A stretch of DNA of 63,386 bases from Methanomassiliicoccales archaeon. GTDB lineage: Archaea; Thermoplasmatota; Thermoplasmata; Methanomassiliicoccales; UBA472. The translations under genes and the position numbers were made by a program. Below are positions 34,808 to 44,401 of this stretch, piece by piece. The notes beneath the pieces are model-generated. The model did no database searches and was not told the origin of the DNA. It was given only the letters and a program-made list of their open reading frames with translations. The stretch is taken from assembly GCA_035527755.1 (NCBI GenBank), contig DATKZX010000008.1:139186-202571 (forward strand), in the 5' to 3' direction. Position 1 is the stretch's first letter; each line of letters opens with the position of its first letter.

Positions 34808-35545
34808 ATGTATCGCTCGATGCCGGAGACAGTGACCGAACCGCTGGTCCACGATTTCAATTCCGAATCGGATGGAGTACTGGCCACCACTGCCATACCT
34901 CCAGTGGACGAACTGCTGGGAGGATTGGAAGCGGGCACCGTCACCACCATCGACAGCTCCGACCGGCTGCTGTTCACCCTGATCAACATGCTCAGCGTGA
35001 ACTTCGTGCGGGAGTGGCATCGCGACGTGGTCTGGGTGGACGGCGGGAACTCCGTGAACCCTTACGATCTGACATACGTGTGCAAGCGCTTCCGCATGAG
35101 GCCGGAGGAAACGCTCTCCAGCATCAATGTGTCGAGGGCGTTCACCGCCTACCAGATGTCCACCCTGGTGGAGGAATCGTTGGAAGAGGAGCTGATGCGC
35201 AGCAAAGGCGGTATGATAGTCGTCTCCTGCTACCCCGATCTCTTCCAGGATGCCGATATGAACTGGGAGGAGTCGCTCAAGCTAATGGATAGGGGGATGA
35301 GCAAGCTGCGCTCCCTCACCTCCAAGCACCGCACCGTGACGGTCGTCACCAACTACGGATTGGCGAAGCTGATGTACCGCAAGGGATTGCGATCGCTGTT
35401 CTACGAGAAGGTCGACAGAGTGGTGAGCGTGGAGCACCGTTCCGGCTACGCGCGAATTTCCTTGCCCAGGGAGGAGAAGGAGATCATGTATCGTCCGGTC
35501 CCCCCGAACCAGACCACTCTGGACGAGTATCGGAGGAGTTGCTGA
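34808..35545 (+). CDS. RecA/RadA-superfamily protein without Walker motifs
   Basis: This 245-residue protein aligns with the RadA/RadB core: IPPVDELLGGLEAGTVTTI, then VVWVDGGNSVNPYDLTYVCK, VSRAFTAYQMSTLVEE. The P-loop position reads DSSDRLLF, with no GxxGxGKT, and the Walker B strand ends VVSCYPD, so ATP hydrolysis is unlikely. The last residues (NQTTLDEY) may be a short interaction motif. It overlaps the next gene by one base and leads into a polymerase gene. It is likely a polymerase-recruiting RecA paralogue, comparable in logic to bacterial ImuA; that is inference. Confidence 0.75.
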   Translation: MYRSMPETVTEPLVHDFNSESDGVLATTAIPPVDELLGGLEAGTVTTIDSSDRLLFTLINMLSVNFVREWHRDVVWVDGGNSVNPYDLTYVCKRFRMRPEETLSSINVSRAFTAYQMSTLVEESLEEELMRSKGGMIVVSCYPDLFQDADMNWEESLKLMDRGMSKLRSLTSKHRTVTVVTNYGLAKLMYRKGLRSLFYEKVDRVVSVEHRSGYARISLPREEKEIMYRPVPPNQTTLDEYRRSC

Positions 35546-35787
35546 TGGGGCGGACGGTGCCGACATACCGCCAGGCGGCGGAATCAACGTTCCGCAACTG
35601 GAACGATTTCCGGAGGGCGCTGTCGCAGGATGATCGGGAGGCTTTTGACCGTCTCTCGGACAAGGTGCGCCTGCACGCTTCGGCCGCCTCCGTGGCCGCC
35701 TTCCTAGACCCGTTGGAGGGAGTGCTTCTCTCCATCCTCCTGGAGCAGGAGAAGGAGCTGGAACGTTTGAGGAAGAAGGAAAGATAG
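35545..35787 (+). CDS. small helical protein of the PolB2 operon
   Basis: This 80-residue, mostly helical, charged protein starts MGRTVPTYRQAAESTF and ends in a basic coiled coil (EQEKELERLRKKER). ATG overlaps the upstream stop (TGATG), and the next gene starts one base after its stop. No family is recognised. Position between a RecA paralogue and a polymerase suggests an adaptor. A TTG six bases upstream is an alternative start. Confidence 0.7.
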   Translation: MGRTVPTYRQAAESTFRNWNDFRRALSQDDREAFDRLSDKVRLHASAASVAAFLDPLEGVLLSILLEQEKELERLRKKER

Positions 35788-35788
35788 G

Positions 35789-37945
35789 ATGCGCGGATGG
35801 ATCCTGGACTGCTATGCCGACGAGGTCAACAATGAAATGGTCACCTGGGTGAAGACCTCCGACGGCGTTGAGAGGATCACCGACCGGAGTTACCGCCCAT
35901 CCTTCTACATCAAGCCCTCCCTGGAAAAGAGATCGTCATTGCTACTGGGGCTCAAAGGATCGGGGGTGGAGCACCACTGGGAGAAGCACCGCACCTGGCT
36001 CACCGGTCCGCTGGAGGAGGTGCTGCGCGTGACGCCGCGAGGATACCGCAACCTCATGCCCCTGGCCAAGACCGTTGACAAGTGGGGGTGTCATAAAGAC
36101 CACACCCTGTTCAACGTGGACCTGCGCATGGACACCCGCTACTTCCTTCATCGAAAGGTATTCCCCATGGGTCTCATGGACATGGAGAAGTGGAAGAACC
36201 TGGACACCCCGTTCCGACTGGACTATCCGATGCCGGACCTCGGCATTTCCGAGCTGACGCTGGAGACCTCCGCCCGGAGGGGCATGCCGACCATGGACGA
36301 CCGTTTGAAGAGGGCTACGTTGGACGACGTGGTACTGGAAGGAAAGGAGGCGGACATACTGGAGCGGCTGCAATGCTCGCTCCGGGAGAAGGACCCGGAC
36401 GTGCTGCTGACCGACGGCGGCGACAGCTTTCACCTGCCGTTCCTGGAGAAGTGCGCCGAGCGCAACGAGATGGAACTGGAACTGGGGAGGGAGGGCGGCA
36501 AACGTCAGGGAAAGGGCAAGAGCTACTTCACCTACGGGCGGATACTCTACAAACCGCCGGCGTACAAGCTGCGCGGAAGGGTGCATCTGGACAAGGGTTC
36601 TTCTTTCATCTTCCAGGAGGGCGGAATGCCCGGTCTCATCGATCTCTGCCGCCTATCACGCATCTCCCTGCAGGACATGGCGCGAATGTCCCCGGGCAGC
36701 GCCATCAGCGCCATGCAGGTCAACGAGGCCATGAAGATGGGCGCGCTGGTCATGTGGAAGAAGAACCTGCCGGAGGATTTCAAGACCGCCGCCGAGCTGG
36801 TGGCATCGGACCGCGGCGGCCTCATATACGAACCGAAGGTCGGCCTGCACGAAAAGGTCCAGGAGGTGGACTTCACTTCCCTTTACCCCAGCATCATGGT
36901 GCGGCACAACATATCGCCGGAGACGTTGAACTGCCAATGCTGCGTTGGCGAAGGGGAACCGGTGCCCGGACTGGGATACTGGACATGTTCCAAGAACGTC
37001 GGCATGCTCTCCCGGGTGCTGGAGCCCATCGTCCGCCGGCGCATCTCATTGAAACGCTTGAAGAAGGAAGGCGGGCGGAACAGCGTCATGTACGATCAGC
37101 GGGCCAAGGTATTGAAATGGGTGCTGGTGACCTGCTTCGGTTACACTGGCTACCGCAACGCCCGCTTCGGACGCATAGAGTGCCATGAGTCCATCACCGC
37201 CCACGGACGGGAGATATTGCTGAAGTCGGCGGAGATCGCCGAGCGCAAAGGGTTCCGCATTTTGCACGGCATCGTCGACTCGCTGTGGCTGGAAGGGGAG
37301 GGTGACATCGAGTCCTACTGCGAAGAGATCGGCCGGCGTATGCAGATCCCGTTGGTCTGGGAGGGCGAGTACAAATGGCTGGTCTTCCTGCCCAACCTGA
37401 CGAACGGAGCAGGCGCCCTGAACCGATACTACGGCGCCTTCCAGGATGGGGAACTGAAGGTGCGGGGGATAGCGTTGCGAAGGAGGGACACATGTACTCT
37501 GGCGAGAGAACTGCAGCAGGGCATGCTGGATCGTCTCGTCCTGGGAGAGGACGCCGAGGGCTTCCGGCACCGCATACCGGAGGCCTTGGGCGTTTTGGAT
37601 CTGTATGTTCGTCAATTGAGGGACGGAGGGACGCCGCTGGAAAAGCTGGTGCTTTCGAAGCGCATCACCAGGGAACTGAAGGAGTACCGGCAGAAGAACG
37701 ATCAGTTCCGTGCGCTTTGCCAGCTGGAGCATCAGGGGTTCCACACCCCTCCGGGAGAGGCGGTGGAGTTCATCATGACCCCCGGCAGGGAGATCAAGGT
37801 GGCGCAGTTCCTGGACGGGGATGAAGAGTACGATGCCGAGAGATACGCCGAGCTTTTGTTCCGTGCCGCCGGGGAGCTGCTGTCCCCGTTCGATCTGGGA
37901 CAGGAGCGTCTGCGAGACTTCTACCGCAAGAACGGGGCGAAGTAA
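35789..37945 (+). CDS. B-family DNA polymerase, PolB2-like with degenerate exonuclease
   Basis: This 718-residue polymerase keeps motif A as DFTSLYPSI (Asp361). Motif B is altered: KWVLVTCFGYTGY at 443-455 replaces the KxxxNSxYG pattern. Motif C reads HGIVDSLW (Asp497) instead of YxDTDS: the usual first aspartate is lost and the second, metal-binding one is kept. Exonuclease motifs are broken: ExoI LTLE near 156 lacks the first aspartate, ExoII GGDSFHLPF has histidine for aspartate, and ExoIII is not found. It therefore lacks proofreading but may still polymerise, as suits a translesion enzyme. Confidence 0.85.
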   Translation: MRGWILDCYADEVNNEMVTWVKTSDGVERITDRSYRPSFYIKPSLEKRSSLLLGLKGSGVEHHWEKHRTWLTGPLEEVLRVTPRGYRNLMPLAKTVDKWGCHKDHTLFNVDLRMDTRYFLHRKVFPMGLMDMEKWKNLDTPFRLDYPMPDLGISELTLETSARRGMPTMDDRLKRATLDDVVLEGKEADILERLQCSLREKDPDVLLTDGGDSFHLPFLEKCAERNEMELELGREGGKRQGKGKSYFTYGRILYKPPAYKLRGRVHLDKGSSFIFQEGGMPGLIDLCRLSRISLQDMARMSPGSAISAMQVNEAMKMGALVMWKKNLPEDFKTAAELVASDRGGLIYEPKVGLHEKVQEVDFTSLYPSIMVRHNISPETLNCQCCVGEGEPVPGLGYWTCSKNVGMLSRVLEPIVRRRISLKRLKKEGGRNSVMYDQRAKVLKWVLVTCFGYTGYRNARFGRIECHESITAHGREILLKSAEIAERKGFRILHGIVDSLWLEGEGDIESYCEEIGRRMQIPLVWEGEYKWLVFLPNLTNGAGALNRYYGAFQDGELKVRGIALRRRDTCTLARELQQGMLDRLVLGEDAEGFRHRIPEALGVLDLYVRQLRDGGTPLEKLVLSKRITRELKEYRQKNDQFRALCQLEHQGFHTPPGEAVEFIMTPGREIKVAQFLDGDEEYDAERYAELLFRAAGELLSPFDLGQERLRDFYRKNGAK

Positions 37946-39456
37946 TAGAGAAGGATGGGCAGCAGCAGGCAGCCGGTCAGATGCACCCGGCTCACGCCCA
38001 GCTTGGCCGGTACGCTGCCGAGCACGGTGGACAGGAAGAGGAGCACCAGGCCGCCCGGTCCGGCCAAAAGGAAGGAAAGGAGCACCATGCCGACCAGCGC
38101 CACCTGGTTCAGCATGCCCAGGTCCCGTCCCTGCGCTTGGCGCAGTAACCGTGCCCCCAGCTTCATCGTCAGCCAATATGACAGCAGGGATGCGGTGAGC
38201 ACGCACAGCAGCAGCGCTGGAAGCGAGTCCACGGCGAGGGATGGTGTGGCCACCTGCATAGCCAATAACGTCCCGCTTCTCCCTTTTCCCAACAGCAGCA
38301 GCGTTCCCAATCCCAGCACCGCCGCTCCGGTGCCCACGGCGGAAACCATGGAGATGAAACCATCCGGTCCATTCTCGCCGGAGCGGGGCAGCATTGTGGT
38401 AAGCACTGCCCCGGCGGTGGCCGTTACCCCAGGCAGCCAGCCGACCAGGCCGCCCATGAACGAGCCTTTCAGCGCCCCAAGCACCGAAGGAGGATCGCCG
38501 GGGTCGTCATTCTGCTCCGGCATCCGGCCTCGACTGGAACCGATGAGCAGCGGCAGCCCGAACAGGCCGGTGAACAGGGGCATGAGCATGTTGCCCTCCA
38601 TTCCTCTCCACAGGTCATCACCGGGGACCAGGCCGTCCATGGCCATGACGCCCAGTGCTCCCGAGGCAAAAAAGAGCAGAACGCACCAGGTGATGATGGG
38701 GAGGCGGTCCTTACGTACGGTCCAATGGCCGAGCAGTTTCTGATGTCCTGGATCGAAACCTCTGCCACGCACCCTGAACGTCTGCATCGGCGTGCGCACC
38801 TCCCATCGCCCATGACGCCGGCGCAGCTCGCCGATCACCCTGGCGGAGTCGCCGTGCACCGGCACATGTCTTTTCAGAGAGATCGTCTCGGTGAAGGATG
38901 ATCCACCGTCGCGCATGTCCAGTTCCGCCTTCGGATCAGCCTTTCCCCCCTCCGCCCAAACGAGGAGGAAAGGAACGAACAGCAGCAGCCAGGGTATCAT
39001 CGGTACCAATGATAGCAGAAGGTCGATGGCCTGACGGTAAACCAACGGCAGGGGCATGAGAACGATGATGCCGGCCATGGCCCCTACCAGACTGCCCTGC
39101 GCCGCCGCCTGCAAGGCGCACAATCCCCTCCCCTCTAACAGAAGACGGTGGGAAGGCAGGACCGACAGGCATTCCGTCTCGTCCGGCACGCCCATGATCA
39201 GCGAGGGGATGAAGTCCAGAAAGGAGTGGCAGATGGCGGCGGAGAGAATGGTGCAGGAGATCAGCAGGGCGGGCGGTACCGGTGACCCCGCGCTTTGGCA
39301 TATGCCGTCCAGCATGGGGTAGAGCGAGGGAACGGTCATGAGCAGCAGGATGGCCAAGGTGTTCACGTGGATGCCTGGAGCTAACCCCGACAACGTCCCC
39401 AGCCCCATACCGAACAGGGTGAAATAGAACACCAGCAGCAGATCGACCCCGAACAC
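37921..39456 (-). CDS. TctA/DUF112-like membrane permease (COG1784 type)
   Basis: This 511-residue protein has about ten hydrophobic helices and the family signature GLAPGIHVNTLA near the N-terminus, repeated in inverted form as GWLPGVTATAGAVLT in the second half. A hydrophilic insert at about 175-240 is predicted soluble. No TctB or TctC partner is adjacent, as in other archaeal members, whose substrate is unknown. Its last 25 bases overlap the 3' end of the polymerase gene on the opposite strand. Confidence 0.8.
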   Translation of the reverse strand: MFGVDLLLVFYFTLFGMGLGTLSGLAPGIHVNTLAILLLMTVPSLYPMLDGICQSAGSPVPPALLISCTILSAAICHSFLDFIPSLIMGVPDETECLSVLPSHRLLLEGRGLCALQAAAQGSLVGAMAGIIVLMPLPLVYRQAIDLLLSLVPMIPWLLLFVPFLLVWAEGGKADPKAELDMRDGGSSFTETISLKRHVPVHGDSARVIGELRRRHGRWEVRTPMQTFRVRGRGFDPGHQKLLGHWTVRKDRLPIITWCVLLFFASGALGVMAMDGLVPGDDLWRGMEGNMLMPLFTGLFGLPLLIGSSRGRMPEQNDDPGDPPSVLGALKGSFMGGLVGWLPGVTATAGAVLTTMLPRSGENGPDGFISMVSAVGTGAAVLGLGTLLLLGKGRSGTLLAMQVATPSLAVDSLPALLLCVLTASLLSYWLTMKLGARLLRQAQGRDLGMLNQVALVGMVLLSFLLAGPGGLVLLFLSTVLGSVPAKLGVSRVHLTGCLLLPILLYYFAPFLR

Positions 39457-39556
39457 GGAGCTCCATCACCAGAGAATTGAAAGAGAGGGTCCTTTGCAAT
39501 GATACTACGTCGAATACCCTCAACCCTAATATCCGAAAAGACATTTCAGGGCGCTC

Positions 39557-40465
39557 ATGCCAGCGGTGAAGGCGGTAGGACTGACCAAGCTCTTCGGGGA
39601 GCTGCGTGCAGTGGACGCCATAGACTTCGAGATCGAGGAGGGCGAATGCTTCGGCTTCCTCGGCCCTAACGGCGCCGGCAAAAGCACCACCATGCGCATG
39701 ATACACTGCGGCAGCCCGTTGACCTCTGGGAAACTGGAGGTACTGGGCATGGACGTGACGGTCGACTCCCGCCGGATAAAAGAGGCCATAGGCGTCGCCC
39801 CGCAGGAGAACAATCTGGACCCCGATTTCACCGTCGGCCGGAACCTGACGGTGTACGGACGCTACTTCGACATACCGAAGAAGGAGGCGGAGGAGAGGGC
39901 GGACCGTCTTTTGGAGTTCATGCAGCTGACCGAGAAGAGGAACGAGAAGATCCAGGAGATCTCCGGGGGCATGAAGCGCCGGCTGATAATCGCCCGCGCC
40001 ATGGTGAACGACCCCCGGCTGCTCATTCTGGACGAACCGACGACCGGGTTGGACCCCCAGGCCAGGCACCTGATATGGGAGAAGGTGCGGGAGCTGAAGC
40101 GCAAGAAGGTAACGGTCATCCTCACCACGCATTACATGGACGAGGCGGAGCGTCTGTGCGACCGTTTGGTCATCATGGACCACGGCAAGATCATCCTGCA
40201 GGGACGGCCGCGGGAGCTCATCGACCGGATCATCGGCACCGACGTGGTGGAGATAGACACTCCCACGGACGAACTGGAATCCTACGTCAAGGGAAAGGGA
40301 TGGCAGTACGAAAGAACGATCGATCGCCTGCTGATCTATACCAACGAAGGGCAGAAGGTCGCGGCTGAGCTGAAAGAGCATTTCTCCCTGAGCTACTATC
40401 TCATCAGGAACGCCACCCTGGAGGACGTGTTCCTGCGCTCTACGGGCAGGGGTTTGATCGAATGA
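39557..40465 (+). CDS. ABC-2 type exporter ATP-binding protein
   Basis: This DrrA/NatA-type ATPase has 302 residues. Walker A GPNGAGKST is near residue 40, the signature is atypical (EISGGMKRRLIIARA), Walker B LLILDEPTTGLDP follows and the H-loop TTHYMDEAE. A C-terminal extension of about 80 residues is typical of drug or lipid exporters. It overlaps the permease start by four bases. Confidence 0.93.
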   Translation: MPAVKAVGLTKLFGELRAVDAIDFEIEEGECFGFLGPNGAGKSTTMRMIHCGSPLTSGKLEVLGMDVTVDSRRIKEAIGVAPQENNLDPDFTVGRNLTVYGRYFDIPKKEAEERADRLLEFMQLTEKRNEKIQEISGGMKRRLIIARAMVNDPRLLILDEPTTGLDPQARHLIWEKVRELKRKKVTVILTTHYMDEAERLCDRLVIMDHGKIILQGRPRELIDRIIGTDVVEIDTPTDELESYVKGKGWQYERTIDRLLIYTNEGQKVAAELKEHFSLSYYLIRNATLEDVFLRSTGRGLIE

Positions 40466-41250
40466 ACATCATCTCCAACATATCCTGGCGTTCCCTGGCC
40501 CTCTGGAAACGCAACCGGGACGTTTTCCTCACCACCTGGAAGACCAATTTCCTGCCACCGTTCCTGGAACCGATACTATACTTGTTGGCCATGGGCCTGG
40601 GGTTCGGGGCGCTCATACAGGCGGACATCGTCTATAACGGTCAAAGCGTGGAATACATCAAGTTCCTGGCACCGGGCCTCGTCTCCATCAGCATCATGTA
40701 CGGAGCGTTCTTCGAATGCTCCTACGGCTCCTTCGTCCGCATGTATTACCAAAAAACGTTCGACGCCATCTTGGCCACGCCCCTCTCATTGGAGGACATC
40801 ATCGCCGGCGAGATCCTGTGGGGAGCTACCAAGAGCTTCATCAACGCCACCATAGTGCTGGGCGTGGTGGCCGTGCTGGGATACGCCGAGGTACCGGGAT
40901 TGATGCTGGTGCCCTTGGTGGCCTTTGCCGGAGGGTTCCTGTTCGCCTCGCTAGCAATGCTGTTCACCTCCCTGGTCCCCAATCTGGATTCCTTCAACTA
41001 TCCCTTCTTCCTGTTCATCACGCCCATGTTCCTGTTCAGCGGGACGTTCTTCCCTCTGAGCGTGCTTCCGCAGTGGGGGCAGCAGTTGGCCATGACGTTG
41101 CCGCTAACGCACATCACCAGTTTGGTCCGGGACCTGTCGTACAACATATTGAGCGTAGACTCGCTGGTCAGCATGATCTACATACTGGGAATGTCCGCGA
41201 TCGTCTTCCTGGCATCGGTCTACCTGATGAAGAGAAGATTGGTCAAGTGA
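40462..41250 (+). CDS. ABC-2 type exporter permease
   Basis: This 262-residue six-helix permease of the ABC2/DrrB family pairs with the upstream ATPase. It contains a conserved family segment PFFLFITPMFLFSGTFFPL near residue 190. The substrate is unknown. ATG overlaps the ATPase stop (ATGA). The last 8 bases overlap the convergent purine salvage gene. Confidence 0.92.
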   Translation: MNIISNISWRSLALWKRNRDVFLTTWKTNFLPPFLEPILYLLAMGLGFGALIQADIVYNGQSVEYIKFLAPGLVSISIMYGAFFECSYGSFVRMYYQKTFDAILATPLSLEDIIAGEILWGATKSFINATIVLGVVAVLGYAEVPGLMLVPLVAFAGGFLFASLAMLFTSLVPNLDSFNYPFFLFITPMFLFSGTFFPLSVLPQWGQQLAMTLPLTHITSLVRDLSYNILSVDSLVSMIYILGMSAIVFLASVYLMKRRLVK

Positions 41251-41833
41251 GCACGCGGACCTTCCCGTCCTTTACATCTACCCGCACCAGGGTCTTGATC
41301 TTCATGCCCAGCTCCGCTTCCAATCGCTCCAGGCCATCGGTCTTCTGCACCACCACTATGATGTCGGTGACCTCCACTCCCATGGCCTTTAACGCCTGGA
41401 CGATGGCCTTCAGCGTTCCCCCGGTGCTGATCACGTCATCCACGATGACCACCCGGTCCCCTTCCTTCAGACCGTTGATGTAGAGGTCCTTCTCCGAATA
41501 ACCCGTCGTCTGGCGCACGCTGACCTCGCCTGGCAGGCCGTATTTTTTCTTACGCACCACGTTATAGGGTATGCCGGTCATGAGCGCCAGCGGCACGATG
41601 AGCGGGATGGCCATGGCCTCCGCCCCTACGATGAGATCGCATTGAAAGTCGCAGATGTCGTAGATGCGGTCCAGTACCTCGTCCAGCACCTGCGGGTCCA
41701 TGGACGGGATGCCGTCGGTGATGGGGTTTACGAAATACGGGTAATTGCCGAAGAGCACCACAGGGCTGTGCTCCAGGCTGTCCTTCAATCTTTCCAGCAT
41801 GGTCCTCGTCACCATATCGTATCTTATGCTCAT
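41243..41833 (-). CDS. hpt: hypoxanthine/guanine phosphoribosyltransferase (archaeal HPRT)
   Basis: It salvages hypoxanthine and guanine with PRPP. The 196-residue protein has the archaeal Hpt N-terminus (LERLKDSLEHSPVVLFGNY) and the PRPP loop VVIVDDVISTGGT (about residues 126-138). A start at the seventh codon is possible. It clusters with another phosphoribosyltransferase and adenine deaminase. Confidence 0.88.
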   Translation of the reverse strand: MSIRYDMVTRTMLERLKDSLEHSPVVLFGNYPYFVNPITDGIPSMDPQVLDEVLDRIYDICDFQCDLIVGAEAMAIPLIVPLALMTGIPYNVVRKKKYGLPGEVSVRQTTGYSEKDLYINGLKEGDRVVIVDDVISTGGTLKAIVQALKAMGVEVTDIIVVVQKTDGLERLEAELGMKIKTLVRVDVKDGKVRVLT

Positions 41834-41951
41834 AAAATATGGCGAGCGGAGTTCGAAATGATGGGCGGAAAGAAGTTGAGGTACGCTGATGCGCAGGACC
41901 TAAGGAAACACCTCATCTCGGTAAAGGAGAGAGGTTCTCCTGGAGACAAGT

Positions 41952-42638
41952 TCACTTCAGGGGCAGCGGCGCGTCACCGTTGGTCTTGTGCCACTTGGCG
42001 CCCTTCTTCTTCAGGACGCCCTGGGCCGCCAGGTGCCGGATGGTCCGCCGTAGTAGCTCTTCGGGAACATCGATCTGGAACTGCTTCTTGAAGGCCTGCT
42101 GAACCCCCAGAACGGTCTTCGGTTCGTACAGCGTCTTCGGTAGTATGGTCCGCAGGTCCTCATGAAGGTTCCAGGGGAAGATGAACCAGGTCCAGTCCTC
42201 CTTGGGCACCTCCACCTCGTAATAGTTCGGCTCCGTCTTGGAATGGGTGATGTGCAATAGCGTGGTCGTTCGGACCTCTTTGGGACCCATCTTCATCAGA
42301 TGGGCCTCGGCCAGGGCCAGGCTCTCTCCGGTATCGGTGATGTCATCGACGATCAGTACCTGCTCGCCCTCGATGATGGCGTTGAGCTCCTGAGTTAATA
42401 GGGCCTTGCCGTCATGATTGGCAGTGATGCCCCAATGTTCGGTCTTGACGGCGTAAAGACGCTTGACCTGAAGATGGTCGCAGATGAGCCTGGCGGGCAC
42501 CCATCCTCCCCTGGTAAGGCCGATGACGACCGTTGGTTTGAAACCATCATCATCGATGTCGTTCGCCACTGCCTCGGTCCAACTGGCGATCTCGTTCCAG
42601 GTCACCAACTTACACTTGAAACTCTCAGGATTGTCCAT
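41952..42638 (-). CDS. phosphoribosyltransferase with C-terminal helical domain
   Basis: This 228-residue PRTase-fold protein of the COG2236 type has its PRPP loop as VLIVDDITDTGES (about 93-105). The final 50 residues (VPEELLRRTIRHLAAQGVL) look like a winged-helix or similar helical add-on. It probably acts on a purine base such as xanthine or guanine. The exact substrate is not determined. Confidence 0.8.
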   Translation of the reverse strand: MDNPESFKCKLVTWNEIASWTEAVANDIDDDGFKPTVVIGLTRGGWVPARLICDHLQVKRLYAVKTEHWGITANHDGKALLTQELNAIIEGEQVLIVDDITDTGESLALAEAHLMKMGPKEVRTTTLLHITHSKTEPNYYEVEVPKEDWTWFIFPWNLHEDLRTILPKTLYEPKTVLGVQQAFKKQFQIDVPEELLRRTIRHLAAQGVLKKKGAKWHKTNGDAPLPLK

Positions 42639-42713
42639 TCCACTCTCTCCACCAAGGGATCGTTCCCATTCCTCTTCCGCACCACTCTGAATGCAGATAA
42701 GTTTTTACCTTCT

Positions 42714-44339
42714 TCAGAGGAGCGGATCGACAAACTCTCCCAGCACGGTATCGAATAGGCCGCGGTCGCTCATTTTCAGTTCCGGTACCACCAGCAGGGA
42801 TTGGAACGAGAGGGTCATGAACGGTGCTGGCAAAAGGCAGCCCATGTCCTTGAGCATCTCCAGAAGCACTAGCTCGCGGGAGACGACCTGTTCCGGAGAG
42901 GCCGTGCTCATGAGCCCGGCCGCATCCAGGGGAAGCTGTTCCAGACGTTCTCCGTCGACCGCCGCGTACCCGCCGCTCCGGGATACTGCGTTGACCGCCC
43001 TGGCCATCTCCTCCGCGGATGCGCCCACCACCAATAGGTTATGGGAATCATGAGCCACCGAGGATGCCAAAGCTCCCCTTTTCAGACCGAACCCTTTTAC
43101 GAAACCCAACGATGGCGGCATTCTCTTGTAACGGTTGACCACCGCCATCAGCAGCACGTCCTGACGGATGTCCGCTTGGACAACGCCGTCATGCACCGGC
43201 AGTTCGGTGATGATGGAACGGCTCTCGATCTGGTCAGGAATGACCTCGATGATCCTGGCGGAGACCCGCCTGCCTTCAGCTTTTAGTTGAAGTTCCGGCG
43301 CGGCGAGGTCCTGGGTCATAATGGCCAGCGGGCATTTCTTAGGTGTGGCTTCGAACAGCGGACGTCCTTCTTCGGCCACCAGCTCGCCGGCGATGTAGAC
43401 CTGCTTGACATTGAAATCCTTGAGGTCGTCCACCACGACCAGGTCGGCCCTGCTTCCAACGACGATGTTCCCTCCCTTCAGACCGTAATGCCATGCCGGC
43501 CAGGCGGTCACCGCTCTGATGGCGTGAATGGGTGACATGCCCAGGGCCACCGCCTTTCGCAACAGCAGTTCCAGGTGGCCGTTGCTGATGTCCGCCGCGC
43601 GCAGATCGTCCGATACCAGCATGCATTCGTGCCCTTTGGCGAAAGGCATCAGAGGGAGAAGATCGCGGGAGGCGCTGCCCTCTCGCACTTGGATCCACAT
43701 TCCCAGGAAGTACTTCTCCTCGGCCTCGTCCGCCGTCAGGCACTCGTGGTCCGTGGATATCCCGGCATTGATGTACTTGACCAGGTCGGGGCCCACCAGC
43801 CCAGGGCTGTGGCCGTCCACGTTCCTCCAGAGCTTCCTAGCAGCCCGGACCTTGTCCATGATGCGGGGGTCGTCAACAAGCACCCCCTTGTAATCCATGA
43901 CCTCGCCCAAGGCGACGAAACGGCGGTCCTTGAGCATCCGTTCGATGTCCAGCACCTCGATGGACGCCCCGGAGGTCTCGTACATGGTGGCAGGTACGCA
44001 GGAAGGGACGGTGAGGAAGATACGCAGGGGGACCCCTTCGGCATCGTTCAGCATATAATCGATGCCTGGCACGCCCAATACATTGGCGATCTCGTGCGGG
44101 TCGGACACCACCGTCGTGGTGCCATGCGGGACCACGGCCTGGGCGAAGCGGGAAGGGCAGAGCTGCGACGATTCGATGTGTATATGGGCGTCGATGAACC
44201 CCGGAAGAAGAAATTGCCGAGGCGCTTCTGGTAGAACGACGATCTCAGCATACTTACCATGCTCCATGATCACCCTGGCCGGGGTGATGCTTCCGGAGAT
44301 CACGTCCACCAGCTGCCCGCTTACCTCCCTCCTGCTCAT
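42714..44339 (-). CDS. ade: adenine deaminase
   Basis: This amidohydrolase converts adenine to hypoxanthine, feeding the neighbouring HPRT. It has 541 residues. Metal-site motifs include GFIDAHIHIESS (about 48-59), PHEIANVLG, GHSPGL and STDHEC, and the C-terminal domain carries SVAHDSHNLLVVG. Length and motifs match Ade of archaea and bacteria. Confidence 0.95.
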   Translation of the reverse strand: MSRREVSGQLVDVISGSITPARVIMEHGKYAEIVVLPEAPRQFLLPGFIDAHIHIESSQLCPSRFAQAVVPHGTTTVVSDPHEIANVLGVPGIDYMLNDAEGVPLRIFLTVPSCVPATMYETSGASIEVLDIERMLKDRRFVALGEVMDYKGVLVDDPRIMDKVRAARKLWRNVDGHSPGLVGPDLVKYINAGISTDHECLTADEAEEKYFLGMWIQVREGSASRDLLPLMPFAKGHECMLVSDDLRAADISNGHLELLLRKAVALGMSPIHAIRAVTAWPAWHYGLKGGNIVVGSRADLVVVDDLKDFNVKQVYIAGELVAEEGRPLFEATPKKCPLAIMTQDLAAPELQLKAEGRRVSARIIEVIPDQIESRSIITELPVHDGVVQADIRQDVLLMAVVNRYKRMPPSLGFVKGFGLKRGALASSVAHDSHNLLVVGASAEEMARAVNAVSRSGGYAAVDGERLEQLPLDAAGLMSTASPEQVVSRELVLLEMLKDMGCLLPAPFMTLSFQSLLVVPELKMSDRGLFDTVLGEFVDPLL

Positions 44340-44401
44340 AGGGTCCTATTCAACGCTCTCACGACAAAAACCTTTTGACCGTCCCTTCCGATAAAAAATA
44401 G

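Noticed and set aside
41860-41950. Plus-strand frame reading MMGGKKLRYADAQDLRKH
   Set aside because: It reads well for about 30 codons but then runs antisense through the phosphoribosyltransferase gene; no start signal or family match. It could be a decayed remnant.
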